Shown piece by piece: positions 17,084 to 24,907 of a stretch of 64,000 nt of DNA. Numbering within the stretch: the stretch's first letter is position 1; each line of letters opens with the position of its first letter. A model generated the notes under the pieces. That model was not told the DNA's origin, did not search any database, and worked only from the letters and a program-made list of their open reading frames with translations. The position numbers and the translations under genes are program-made. The stretch covers positions 6,339 to 70,338 of the forward strand of contig CAZYWK010000008.1 in the NCBI GenBank assembly GCA_964651825.1, given 5' to 3'. The stretch comes from Sva-07 sp964651825 (GTDB lineage: Bacteria; Actinomycetota; Acidimicrobiia; Acidimicrobiales; Ilumatobacteraceae).

Positions 17084-18252
17084 GGATCCTCCAGATCCAC
17101 GCCGGCTACCGGTTCGCGGCGGGCGAAGACACGGTGGTGGCCAACGAGGCGGCGGCCTTGCGGCGTGGCGGTCATGCGGTCGACCAGTTCATCGTGCCCA
17201 ACCCGACCGGCACCCGGGCATCGCTCACCGCGCTGGCGCGCAGTACCCACAACCCGTCGACCGGCCGAGCGGTCGCCGAGCTCATCCGCCAACGCCGGCC
17301 CGACGTCGTCCATGTCCACAACACGTGGTTCGCGGTGTCCCCATCGGTGATCGACGCGGCGCGGGCCGCCGGCGTGCCGATCGTGATGACGCTGCACAAC
17401 TACCGGCTCGGCTGCCTCGGTACCGACCTGTTCCGCGACGGCGCGGTGTGCACGGCGTGCGTCGGACGGTCGCCCTGGAGCGGGGTCGTGCACGCCTGCT
17501 ATCGCGGATCGCGTGCGCTGTCGGCCATCCAGGCGGTGGAAGTCGTGACGGCTCGTCGCCGCCGCACACTCACCGATGGTGTCACCACCTTCGTCGCCCC
17601 GTCACGGTTCATGGCCGACCGATTGATCGACATCGGAGTTCCCGCCGGTCGACTGATCGTGAAGCCGCACTTCACCGACGATCCCGGCCCTCGCCCGGGC
17701 CCGCCCTCACGATCCGGCGAGTTGCTCTACGTCGGCCGGCTCGCCCCCGGCAAGGGTGTGGAGACCATGCTCGCCGCGTGGGACGCTGCTCGATCATCCG
17801 ACGGTGCCAGCCGCCACCTGTCGATCGTCGGTGACGGACCATCCGCCGACGCGCTGAAGGCGAGCGCGTCACAGGACGTCACGTTTCATGGCTGGCTCAC
17901 CCGTGACGCGGTGACGTCGCGACTGCTCGACGCGAGGGCGTTGGTGTTCCCCTCGGAGTGGTACGAACCGTTCGGCATGGTGCTCCTCGAAGCACTCAGC
18001 GCGGGCCTGCCGATCGTCACGACCAACGCCGCGGCCGCCGCCGCGATCTCCGGATCGCCGCCGTCGCTCGTCGTGCCGGCCGGGCGGACCGACCTGCTCG
18101 CCGCGGCAATGGGCTCATTGACCGACAGCGTGGTCGATCGCGCCGGCACCGACTCGCGCCAACGGTTCGAGGACACGTTCAGCGAGCGAGCAGGGCTCGT
18201 CGCACTCGAGGGGCTGTACCGGACCGCCATCGATGCAGGGACGCCGGAATGA
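17080..18252 (+). CDS. Glycosyltransferase family 4 protein
   Basis: A 390-residue GT-B fold enzyme. The acceptor half begins M-R-I-L-Q-I-H-A-G-Y with V-V-H-V-H-N-T-W; the donor half has L-Y-V-G-R-L-A-P-G-K-G-V-E and the retaining E-x7-E motif E-P-F-G-M-V-L-L-E near residue 300. A Cys-rich insert (C-L-G-T, C-T-A-C, H-A-C-Y) around residues 107-150 is seen in a subset of GT4 enzymes. It should add a sugar from an NDP donor to the lipid-linked repeat unit. Its ATG overlaps the sulfotransferase stop, and its own stop overlaps the kinase ATG, so the three are translated as a unit. Confidence 0.88.
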   Translation: MRILQIHAGYRFAAGEDTVVANEAAALRRGGHAVDQFIVPNPTGTRASLTALARSTHNPSTGRAVAELIRQRRPDVVHVHNTWFAVSPSVIDAARAAGVPIVMTLHNYRLGCLGTDLFRDGAVCTACVGRSPWSGVVHACYRGSRALSAIQAVEVVTARRRRTLTDGVTTFVAPSRFMADRLIDIGVPAGRLIVKPHFTDDPGPRPGPPSRSGELLYVGRLAPGKGVETMLAAWDAARSSDGASRHLSIVGDGPSADALKASASQDVTFHGWLTRDAVTSRLLDARALVFPSEWYEPFGMVLLEALSAGLPIVTTNAAAAAAISGSPPSLVVPAGRTDLLAAAMGSLTDSVVDRAGTDSRQRFEDTFSERAGLVALEGLYRTAIDAGTPE

Positions 18253-19034
18253 CCGCCGAGCTGCGCCGGCTGCCCGGTGTGCCACGTGTCCTCGTCGCGG
18301 CGTCGTCGGGCCGCCGCGCTCGCCCGGTCGTCGCCCTCGCGGGAGCGTCAGATTGGCGGCGGGCGAAGCTCGATCGGCTCGCCGCCCAACTCCTGAACGC
18401 CGGAGCGACGCGATTGCTCCCGCCGTCACGAGGCTGGGACTGGCCGGTGTTCGGGGTCGACCAGGTCGAGGCCATGCTCTCCGACGGGCCGGTCGGCGGT
18501 CGCCTTCCCGAGGCGCGGGTGATCGGGGCGGTCGTGCCTCGCCAAGCCGGGCGGGAACGTCTGTCGCTGCTCGTCGACTCGCGGGGAGCGAACGTCGTGG
18601 TGAAGCTCGGTCGACCGGACACCGGCATCGAGCGCGAGGCAGCGGCGCTCCGGCTGCTGACCGATCGTCCGCTTCCGGGCGTCGCCACACCAGAGGTCAT
18701 CGCACTCGGCGGTAACGGTGCGGTCGTGTTCATCGCCACCACGGCCAACGAACTCGTCCGCCAGCACGCCGCGATCGACGAACCGCTGCGCACCTTCGAG
18801 GCCGACCTGGCCGAGCGGCTGTCAACGCTCGTGCGACCACCGGGTACCCCGCGCGATCACGTCCCGGTCCACGGCGATCTCACCCCCTGGAACCTTCGGC
18901 GCACTCCCCGCGGCCTCGCACTGTTCGACTGGGAGGCTGCCGGATGGGGCCCCGCGGGGTCCGACCTCGCCACCTACCGCGCCGCCTGCGACTCCCTCCC
19001 CAACTGGCGCCGCCGGCTCCGTCGACCGACCTGA
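18249..19034 (+). CDS. Aminoglycoside-phosphotransferase-like kinase
   Basis: A 261-residue protein with a protein-kinase-like fold of the APH/choline kinase type. Evidence is the beta-3 lysine V-V-V-K-L-G, the catalytic loop V-H-G-D-L-T-P-W-N-L (HGDxxxxN) and the metal-binding L-F-D-W-E-A-A-G-W. The family phosphorylates small hydroxylated molecules such as aminoglycosides, choline, fructosamine or sugars. In an operon with a glycosyltransferase and sulfotransferase, a sugar or polymer precursor is the likeliest target; antibiotic resistance is less likely. The N-terminal 90 residues do not match the family clearly. ATGA overlap with the upstream gene. Confidence 0.75.
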   Translation: MTAELRRLPGVPRVLVAASSGRRARPVVALAGASDWRRAKLDRLAAQLLNAGATRLLPPSRGWDWPVFGVDQVEAMLSDGPVGGRLPEARVIGAVVPRQAGRERLSLLVDSRGANVVVKLGRPDTGIEREAAALRLLTDRPLPGVATPEVIALGGNGAVVFIATTANELVRQHAAIDEPLRTFEADLAERLSTLVRPPGTPRDHVPVHGDLTPWNLRRTPRGLALFDWEAAGWGPAGSDLATYRAACDSLPNWRRRLRRPT

Positions 19035-19071
19035 CGTCCCGCCCCCATTGTCAGGGAGGCGCCAGTGACGC

Positions 19072-19107
19072 GGTCGGAGCTCAGCCGACCTCGACGGCCG
19101 CGTCGAG
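19072..19107. terminator. Bidirectional terminator candidate, two tandem hairpins
   Basis: In the convergent space between the kinase and the FN3 protein gene, GGTCGG (19072-19077) pairs with CCGACC (19085-19090). CTCGACG (19090-19096) then pairs with CGTCGAG (19101-19107) around a 4-nt loop. No U-tract. Confidence 0.45.
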
Positions 19108-19128
19108 ACCTGGCGTGAGCCCGAACAA

Positions 19129-22100
19129 TCACTTCAGGATGACGATCACCGATTCGGTGCGGATCGACTCGTTGCCTGCGGCGTCGGTGGCGAACAGCTG
19201 GATGTAGTGGGTGCCCGGTCCGAGGCCGACCACCTTGGCGGTGAGCTGCGTTCCCGGAACCACCGCCATCACGGTGCGGTTCCGGGTCACGGTGTAGGTC
19301 GCCACCCCGACGTTGTCACGCGATGCGGTCCACGCCACGTCGATCGATCCGTCGGGGAGCGCCACGGCGGTGGGATCCTTCGGCACCGACGGACGTGCGG
19401 TGTCGGCCACGACCGTGGTGGCCGGTGCCGTCGTCGCCGGAGGCTCCGTCGGCGCGACCGGCGTGGTGGTGGGCGGGGTGGTGGCCGGCGGCGCGGTGGT
19501 GGCCGGCGGCACGGTGGTGACCGGCGGCGCCGTCGTGGGCGGCACGGTGGTGGTCGTCGCCGCGGCGGCAACGGTCACGATCGTCGACGGTGTCTTGTGC
19601 GACACGTTGCCGGCAGCGTCCACGGCCTGCAGCTGCAGGTAGTGGGTGCCGGCACCGAGGGTCGTGATCGTCGCCGACGTGTCCGTACCCGGGATCGAGG
19701 TCACCACCACGCCGTTGCGGAACAGCGTGTACGACACCACACCGAAGCTGTCGGTCGAGGCCGTCCACGCCACCGCGATCGATCCGTCCGCGTTCACCGA
19801 TGCGGTGAGGTCCCGCGGCGTGGTCGGATTCACGGTGTCGACCGTGGCCACGGTGGTGACCACCACCGACGCGGTGCGATGCGAGGCGTTCCCCGCGGCG
19901 TCGAAGGCCTGGATCTGGATGTAGTGGGTGCCGGCGGCAAGGCCGGTCACCGTCGCGGTCGTCTCGGTACCGGGCACCGCGACGACCTCGACGGCATTGC
20001 GGAACACGCGGTAGAGCTCGACACCGACGTTGTCGGTCGATGCGGTCCAGCCGACCGAGATCGAACCATCGGGATTGGCGACCGCCGTCGGCGACTTGGG
20101 CGTGGTCGGATTCGACGTGTCAGGAATCACGACGTCGACGGCGACCGGCGTGGACGGAGCCGACTCGTTGCCGGCGCCGTCGCGGGCCACCACGACGAGA
20201 TTGTGCCTGCCGGCCGGCAGGGTCAGCGTCGTGGACGTGACGTCGCCGGCCACGGTGGCCAGGTCGGTCGCTGCCTCACCGGTCGTCGTCTTGCGGACGA
20301 CGTAGTTGGCGACGCTGATGTTGTCGGTCGACGCGGTCCAATTGATCGTCACGAGCTTCGTCGAGACGTCGTAGGTGGCGACGGGTGCGCCCGGAGGCGT
20401 CGGCGCGGTCTTGTCGTCGCTCGTGACCTCGACCACCACGCTCTCCGAACGGGCACTCAGGTTGCCCGTGGTGTCGACCGCGAGCACCGAGAGCGAGTGG
20501 GTGCCGACACCGAGCCCGATGACGTTGGCAGTGGTGTCGGTGCCGGGCACCTCGAGCACGGTCTGACCGTTCTCGATCACCCGGTAGGCGGCGACCCCGG
20601 AGTCGTCGATCGAAGCGATCCAGGACAGATCGATCGACGCGTCCGCGAGGACGGCGGCGGTCAAGCCGCTCGGCGCGCTGGGCCCGACCATGTCGGAGGC
20701 GACAAAGACCGTGGTCGTGGCCGACCGGTTGCCGGCGGCGTCGATCGCCCGGATGAAGTACCGGTCGCCCGGCTGGCCGGTGGGGTCGACGAACGTGCCG
20801 CCATAGACGAGGCCGCTCACCACCCGGTCGTTGCGAAGGATCTCGTAGCCGATGTAGCCGGGCGTCGTGTCGGACGACGAGCCCCAGCGGACCTGCACGC
20901 CGCCACCGGCGACGCTGTTGCCGGTCGGGTTGCGAGGAACGGTCGGCGCCTCGTGGTCCTTGGGACAGAACTTCGAGAAGCCCTCGAGGTACTGGCGCAC
21001 GCCACCGACGAATGGTCCACCGCTGAAATCTCCGCCGAACCACAGGCAACCGTCGACGTCGGTGTGCAGCTCCCACGCCCCTTCGGTGTAGGCCGAGCGG
21101 ATGCTCGGCACGAACGACGCGTCGTAGAGGTGCGTCGTGGTGTCGAAGGCGCCGATCCAGTTGTAGATGTCGGCGCGGGTGTAGCCGCTCAGGCCCGGCC
21201 ACGTCGTGCTGTCGTGGTAGATCCAGGCGTTGCCGTGGCTGCCGGTGTAGACGGAGGTGCCAGCGACCGCCAACGCCTGGATGTCGCCGCCCTGGTCGGC
21301 GGCCACGTAGCTCTTCAGCAGCGAGTAGTCGGCGGCGCTGTACACGTGGGTGTTGTGCTCGGAGCCACCCTGCCAGACCTCGTCGCCGAGGCCCAGGATC
21401 GCCTGCTGGTACCGGGCCGACGTGCTCGACGTGGTGAACTGCGCCGGTGCGAGCCCGGCCACGTTGATGCCCGTGGTCGCGTCGACCACGGCGACGGCCT
21501 GGTGCGCCTCACCGTTCATCGCGGTGATCTTGCCCACCACGTAGGCGCGGCCGCTGTCGATGTTGACGTCGTAGGGCACGCCGCCCACGTTGGCGTTGAA
21601 TCGGTTGTCGGGGTTGCCGTTGGCGACGGCGACGCGGGTGAGGCGGCCCGCCCCACGTGTGACGGTCGCCCCTGCCACCGAGGTGAAGTTGCCGCCGACA
21701 TAGATCCAGTCGCCCTCGACGTCGAGCGCGCGAGCGAACGGTCGTGCGGTGGTACCCGACACGGCGAGCGAGGCGCGCCAGGTCGGGTCGACCTGTCCGG
21801 TGATCGGGTCGAGCGCGGCCAGCGCTGAGGTGCCGCTCACGCCGTTCACGTTCGTGAACTGGCCGGCGACGATGAGCCGGCCGCCGGCGACATCGAGGTC
21901 CCACACCGTGCCGTCGAGCACGGGCGCGAACGACGGGATCCACGCTCCGGTCCGCCGGTCGAAGGCGGCGAGGTACGCGCGGTTGACGAGCTTGCCGGTG
22001 GTCGTGTCGCGGGCCTGGGAGAACTTGCCCCCGACATACACGCGGTCGCCGATGGTCGTGATCGCGAGCACCGGGGTGTCGAGCTGCGGTTCGGTGTCGC

Positions 22101-23088
22101 CGACCTTCAGCACGCCGGCCACGCCTCCGGCCAGTTCGGCCGGGCGGTCGTCGAGCTGAGGCCGGATCGTCGCGGCCGGCAGGCCCTCGTCACCGATCGG
22201 GGTGAGCGCCGGCGTGGTCAGCCGCGGCCGGAGGAACAGCTGCGTGAAGGGGATGGCATTGTTCTCGGTGCCGTACTCCCACAGATAGCTGGTGGCGTTG
22301 TTCGAGCCGCTGACCGAGCCGCCGTAGGAGAATCCGGCCTGGCCGCTGTGGCCGCTCCACGGGTAGGTGTACCAGATCTTCTCGTTGGTGGCGCTGCGGT
22401 TGCCGAGGCCGACCTCGCCCGCCATCGTGACCTTGGAGTCCTTGGTGTTCGAGCCGGTCCGGCCGGTCCCGTCGATCGTGAACGAGGCGAGATGATGGCC
22501 CCCGCCGAAGGCCCACGACCACGACCCGAGGTCGGCGAAGTACCAGCGCAGGTCCTGCCATTGCGTGCCGGTGGAGTTCCGGGCCCGGCGGATGCGCAGG
22601 CCGTCGACGAGGTCCTTCACATTGCCACCGTCGAGCAGCCCGTCGATGACCTCGGTCGACAGGGCGGCCGGCGAGAACGCGTCGCGGCCGGTGACGTTCG
22701 TCCGTACCGTCTCGGTCGTCATCTGCCCGAAGTCACGGAACGTCCAACCCTCGCGGCCTCGACCGATCAGCACCCATCCGCCACCGTCGGTGGTCATGTC
22801 GCAGTAGAACCGCTCCGGACGCTCGAGCGTGGCCGTACGGAGCCAGTACACGCCGTCGGTGCTGGCCGGGAACAGCTGCTTGATCTCCCAACAGGACGCG
22901 GCCGCGGTCGACGACGTGGAGCCGTCGAGCGTCGACACGGTCGGGGCCTGAGCCTGCACGACCGAGGCCGGGCCGGCGGTCGACAGGGCCGGGATCGCTG
23001 CCGCCATGCCCAGCAACGCTCCGACGACCAGGGTCCGACGCGAGCGTCGAGCGTGTCGTGATTCCCGGTGTCCGCCTGCCTGCAGCAT
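19129..23088 (-). CDS. Secreted fibrinogen-like/beta-propeller/fibronectin type III protein
   Basis: A 1319-residue exported protein. The signal peptide has an Arg-rich n-region, a T-L-V-V-G-A-L-L-G-M-A-A-A-I core and an Ala-x-Ala end near residue 47. Next comes a fibrinogen C-terminal-like domain (about 65-300: S-C-W-E-I-K, F-Y-C-D-M-T-T-D-G-G-G-W-V-L-I-G). A propeller of delta-60/DUF5122-like repeats follows (about 320-760; V-Y-V-G-G-K-F, I-Y-V-G-G-N-F-T-S-V-A-G), then six FN3 domains, the last separated by a Thr/Pro-rich linker. ATG 23088 has GGGAG seven bases upstream. It is probably a surface adhesin or matrix protein that binds the polysaccharide made by this locus; no sortase motif is visible. 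Confidence 0.85.
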   Translation of the reverse strand: MLQAGGHRESRHARRSRRTLVVGALLGMAAAIPALSTAGPASVVQAQAPTVSTLDGSTSSTAAASCWEIKQLFPASTDGVYWLRTATLERPERFYCDMTTDGGGWVLIGRGREGWTFRDFGQMTTETVRTNVTGRDAFSPAALSTEVIDGLLDGGNVKDLVDGLRIRRARNSTGTQWQDLRWYFADLGSWSWAFGGGHHLASFTIDGTGRTGSNTKDSKVTMAGEVGLGNRSATNEKIWYTYPWSGHSGQAGFSYGGSVSGSNNATSYLWEYGTENNAIPFTQLFLRPRLTTPALTPIGDEGLPAATIRPQLDDRPAELAGGVAGVLKVGDTEPQLDTPVLAITTIGDRVYVGGKFSQARDTTTGKLVNRAYLAAFDRRTGAWIPSFAPVLDGTVWDLDVAGGRLIVAGQFTNVNGVSGTSALAALDPITGQVDPTWRASLAVSGTTARPFARALDVEGDWIYVGGNFTSVAGATVTRGAGRLTRVAVANGNPDNRFNANVGGVPYDVNIDSGRAYVVGKITAMNGEAHQAVAVVDATTGINVAGLAPAQFTTSSTSARYQQAILGLGDEVWQGGSEHNTHVYSAADYSLLKSYVAADQGGDIQALAVAGTSVYTGSHGNAWIYHDSTTWPGLSGYTRADIYNWIGAFDTTTHLYDASFVPSIRSAYTEGAWELHTDVDGCLWFGGDFSGGPFVGGVRQYLEGFSKFCPKDHEAPTVPRNPTGNSVAGGGVQVRWGSSSDTTPGYIGYEILRNDRVVSGLVYGGTFVDPTGQPGDRYFIRAIDAAGNRSATTTVFVASDMVGPSAPSGLTAAVLADASIDLSWIASIDDSGVAAYRVIENGQTVLEVPGTDTTANVIGLGVGTHSLSVLAVDTTGNLSARSESVVVEVTSDDKTAPTPPGAPVATYDVSTKLVTINWTASTDNISVANYVVRKTTTGEAATDLATVAGDVTSTTLTLPAGRHNLVVVARDGAGNESAPSTPVAVDVVIPDTSNPTTPKSPTAVANPDGSISVGWTASTDNVGVELYRVFRNAVEVVAVPGTETTATVTGLAAGTHYIQIQAFDAAGNASHRTASVVVTTVATVDTVNPTTPRDLTASVNADGSIAVAWTASTDSFGVVSYTLFRNGVVVTSIPGTDTSATITTLGAGTHYLQLQAVDAAGNVSHKTPSTIVTVAAAATTTTVPPTTAPPVTTVPPATTAPPATTPPTTTPVAPTEPPATTAPATTVVADTARPSVPKDPTAVALPDGSIDVAWTASRDNVGVATYTVTRNRTVMAVVPGTQLTAKVVGLGPGTHYIQLFATDAAGNESIRTESVIVILK
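19132..20960 (-). repeat. Six FN3-domain coding repeats
   Basis: Six diverged units of roughly 270-300 bp each encode an FN3 module with W-x-A-S-x-D near the first third and A-x-D-x-A-G-N near the end. Five are contiguous; the C-terminal one is separated by a Thr/Pro-rich linker encoded at about 19400-19565. Confidence 0.7.
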
Positions 23089-23405
23089 GTTCGCTCCCAC
23101 TCGTCGCTCCGCTCGTCGCTCCGTGCCGGCCGCCGTGGGATGGTTCCGCCCGACCCACTGCACCGCTCTTGACCACGTAGAGTACGACCCCGGTGGCGTC
23201 GGATCTCACGAAAAGTGGTCAAGATTCGCCCACTTCCCACACTCTGTGTGGTTCACCGGTGGCCCGCCGTGGCCGATCGGTGAATTCGGGCACCGCGCCT
23301 CAACTCGGGGCGCCGATCCGCCGATCCACTCACGTGCTCTCCGACCATCCGCGCGTCCGCTCGAGTCCGGCTTCACCGGATGCCTGACCAGATGATGGCG
23401 CCCCG
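23089..23405. other. Divergent intergenic region with promoter elements
   Basis: This 317-base stretch separates the FN3 protein gene and the Wzz gene. On the minus strand TACTCT (23179-23184) could be a -10 giving an 84-nt leader. On the plus strand GATGAT (23391-23396) ends nine bases before ATG 23406. A perfect palindrome CCACAC-TCT-GTGTGG lies at 23237-23251 and CACCGGTG at 23254-23261; these are candidate operator sites. No gene is evident. Confidence 0.45.
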
Positions 23406-24884
23406 ATGAGTACGACGATCACTGACGGTTCCCCCATCGGCCCCGTCGAGGCCTACTGGCGGTTCCGGAGTTGGACGGTCCCGATCACGATCCTGATCGG
23501 ACTGCTGGCCGGCATCACCGTGTTCGCCACCTCGGGAACGTCGACCGCGACCACGACGCTCTTCCTGACCGATCCGCGCGGCACCCCCGTGTTCCGTGAC
23601 GGGTCGAGCACACCGACCGACCTGAGCCGATTCGCCCAGCAACGGGCCCAGTTCGCCGATTCCGAGGCCGTGCGCCAGGAGGTCGTGGCCGGCATCGAGA
23701 CCGAACGCGCCGCCGCCGGTGACGACGGCGACGCACCCGCGGCCGAGACGACCGACTCGATCGACGACGCGGTCACCACCGGGACCACCAAGAGCTCCGA
23801 CGTCAAGGTGTCGTGCACGGCCTCCGACGAGGATCGCGCCCTGCGGATCTGCGAAGGCATCGTCGCCGCCTACGTGAAGCTCTCCACCGCTGACACGCAG
23901 GCACGAGCCGACGCGGCCGTCGACGCACTGCTCGCCGAGCGCGAACGGCTCGTCGCGTCGGCGGGCCCCAACTCCTCGACGACGAGCATCGACCAGATCG
24001 ATCTGAGCATCGCGCAGATCCGCTCGGAGGCCGCGCTGTACGGCGGCGGTGTCGAGTTCATCGAGCCCGCCAAGGTGCAGGAGGACTCGCGGCTCCTGCC
24101 GGCGATCCAGTACACGATCGCCGGGATGCTCTTCGGCGCGTTCGTGACCGCCGCGATCGCCTGGTTCCGTGCCGGCCGCCGGCCGTTGATCGCCACCAGT
24201 TCCGATGCGACCGCCGTTCTCGGCGCACCACTGCTCGGCGAGATCACGGCGCGGCCAGCAGGCGTCTTCGACTCGGTCGCTCCACCGGGCGCCGCGTATC
24301 AGCTGCTGGCGACGAGTCTCGGAGCCGTCCAGCCGGACGGCGGCGTCGTCCTCACCGCCACCGCGCGGCCGAGCGGCGATGCCTCCGAGACGGTCGCCCG
24401 GCTCTCCACCGCGGCCGCCCGCGAGGGCCGGCGCGTGCTCGTCGTCGACGGCAACCTGCGGGATCGCCGCCTGAGTCGCCTCTTCGGCTTCGAGCAGGCC
24501 TCCGGCGGGCTGACCGAGGTGCTCGCCGGGCTCACGTCGTTCGACGAGGTGAAGCGCACCGTGAGCGTGGGTGGCGCGGCCACCCTCGACCTGCTCGTCG
24601 GCGGGCGGGCGGTCGACGATCCTGCCGGCTTGTTCCGGTCCCAGGCCGCGCGCAGCACGATCGGATTGATCCGCGACCAGTACGACCTCGTGTTGATCGA
24701 CGTCCCCGCGCTCCTCACCGTCGCCGACGGTTCGGCGCTGGCGAGCGAGGCCGACGGCGTCGTGCTGATCGTCGAGCGCGGGATGGCCTCGAACGACCTC
24801 GACACCGTCCGGCAACGGCTCGACGTGTTGCGGGCCCACCTCACGGGCGTCGTCTACGACCACCGCCCGCGAGAACAAGCCTGA
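23406..24884 (+). CDS. Wzz-type chain-length protein with BY-kinase-like domain (degenerate Walker A)
   Basis: A 492-residue polysaccharide co-polymerase. Two membrane segments bracket the periplasmic-type region (W-T-V-P-I-T-I-L-I-G-L-L at about 20-40 and I-A-G-M-L-F-G-A-F-V near 240). The cytoplasmic domain keeps Walker A' (V-L-V-V-D-G-N-L-R) and Walker B (L-V-L-I-D-V-P-A-L-L), but the P-loop position reads T-A-R-P-S-G-D-A-S-E-T with no Lys, and the usual C-terminal Tyr cluster is absent. It likely controls polymer length through protein contacts rather than tyrosine autophosphorylation. It sits immediately before the Wzx-Wzy fusion, its expected partner. Confidence 0.82.
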   Translation: MSTTITDGSPIGPVEAYWRFRSWTVPITILIGLLAGITVFATSGTSTATTTLFLTDPRGTPVFRDGSSTPTDLSRFAQQRAQFADSEAVRQEVVAGIETERAAAGDDGDAPAAETTDSIDDAVTTGTTKSSDVKVSCTASDEDRALRICEGIVAAYVKLSTADTQARADAAVDALLAERERLVASAGPNSSTTSIDQIDLSIAQIRSEAALYGGGVEFIEPAKVQEDSRLLPAIQYTIAGMLFGAFVTAAIAWFRAGRRPLIATSSDATAVLGAPLLGEITARPAGVFDSVAPPGAAYQLLATSLGAVQPDGGVVLTATARPSGDASETVARLSTAAAREGRRVLVVDGNLRDRRLSRLFGFEQASGGLTEVLAGLTSFDEVKRTVSVGGAATLDLLVGGRAVDDPAGLFRSQAARSTIGLIRDQYDLVLIDVPALLTVADGSALASEADGVVLIVERGMASNDLDTVRQRLDVLRAHLTGVVYDHRPREQA

Positions 24885-24907
24885 CGCGCGGTCGACAGGG
24901 CTGACCC

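Noticed and set aside
18249..19034. Aminoglycoside resistance gene
   Set aside because: The fold also serves many small-molecule kinases, and the operon context is polysaccharide synthesis.
19207..21828. 873-codon rightward open frame
   Set aside because: Antisense to the FN3 repeats; its Arg/Gly/His-rich repeats simply mirror the coding repeats.
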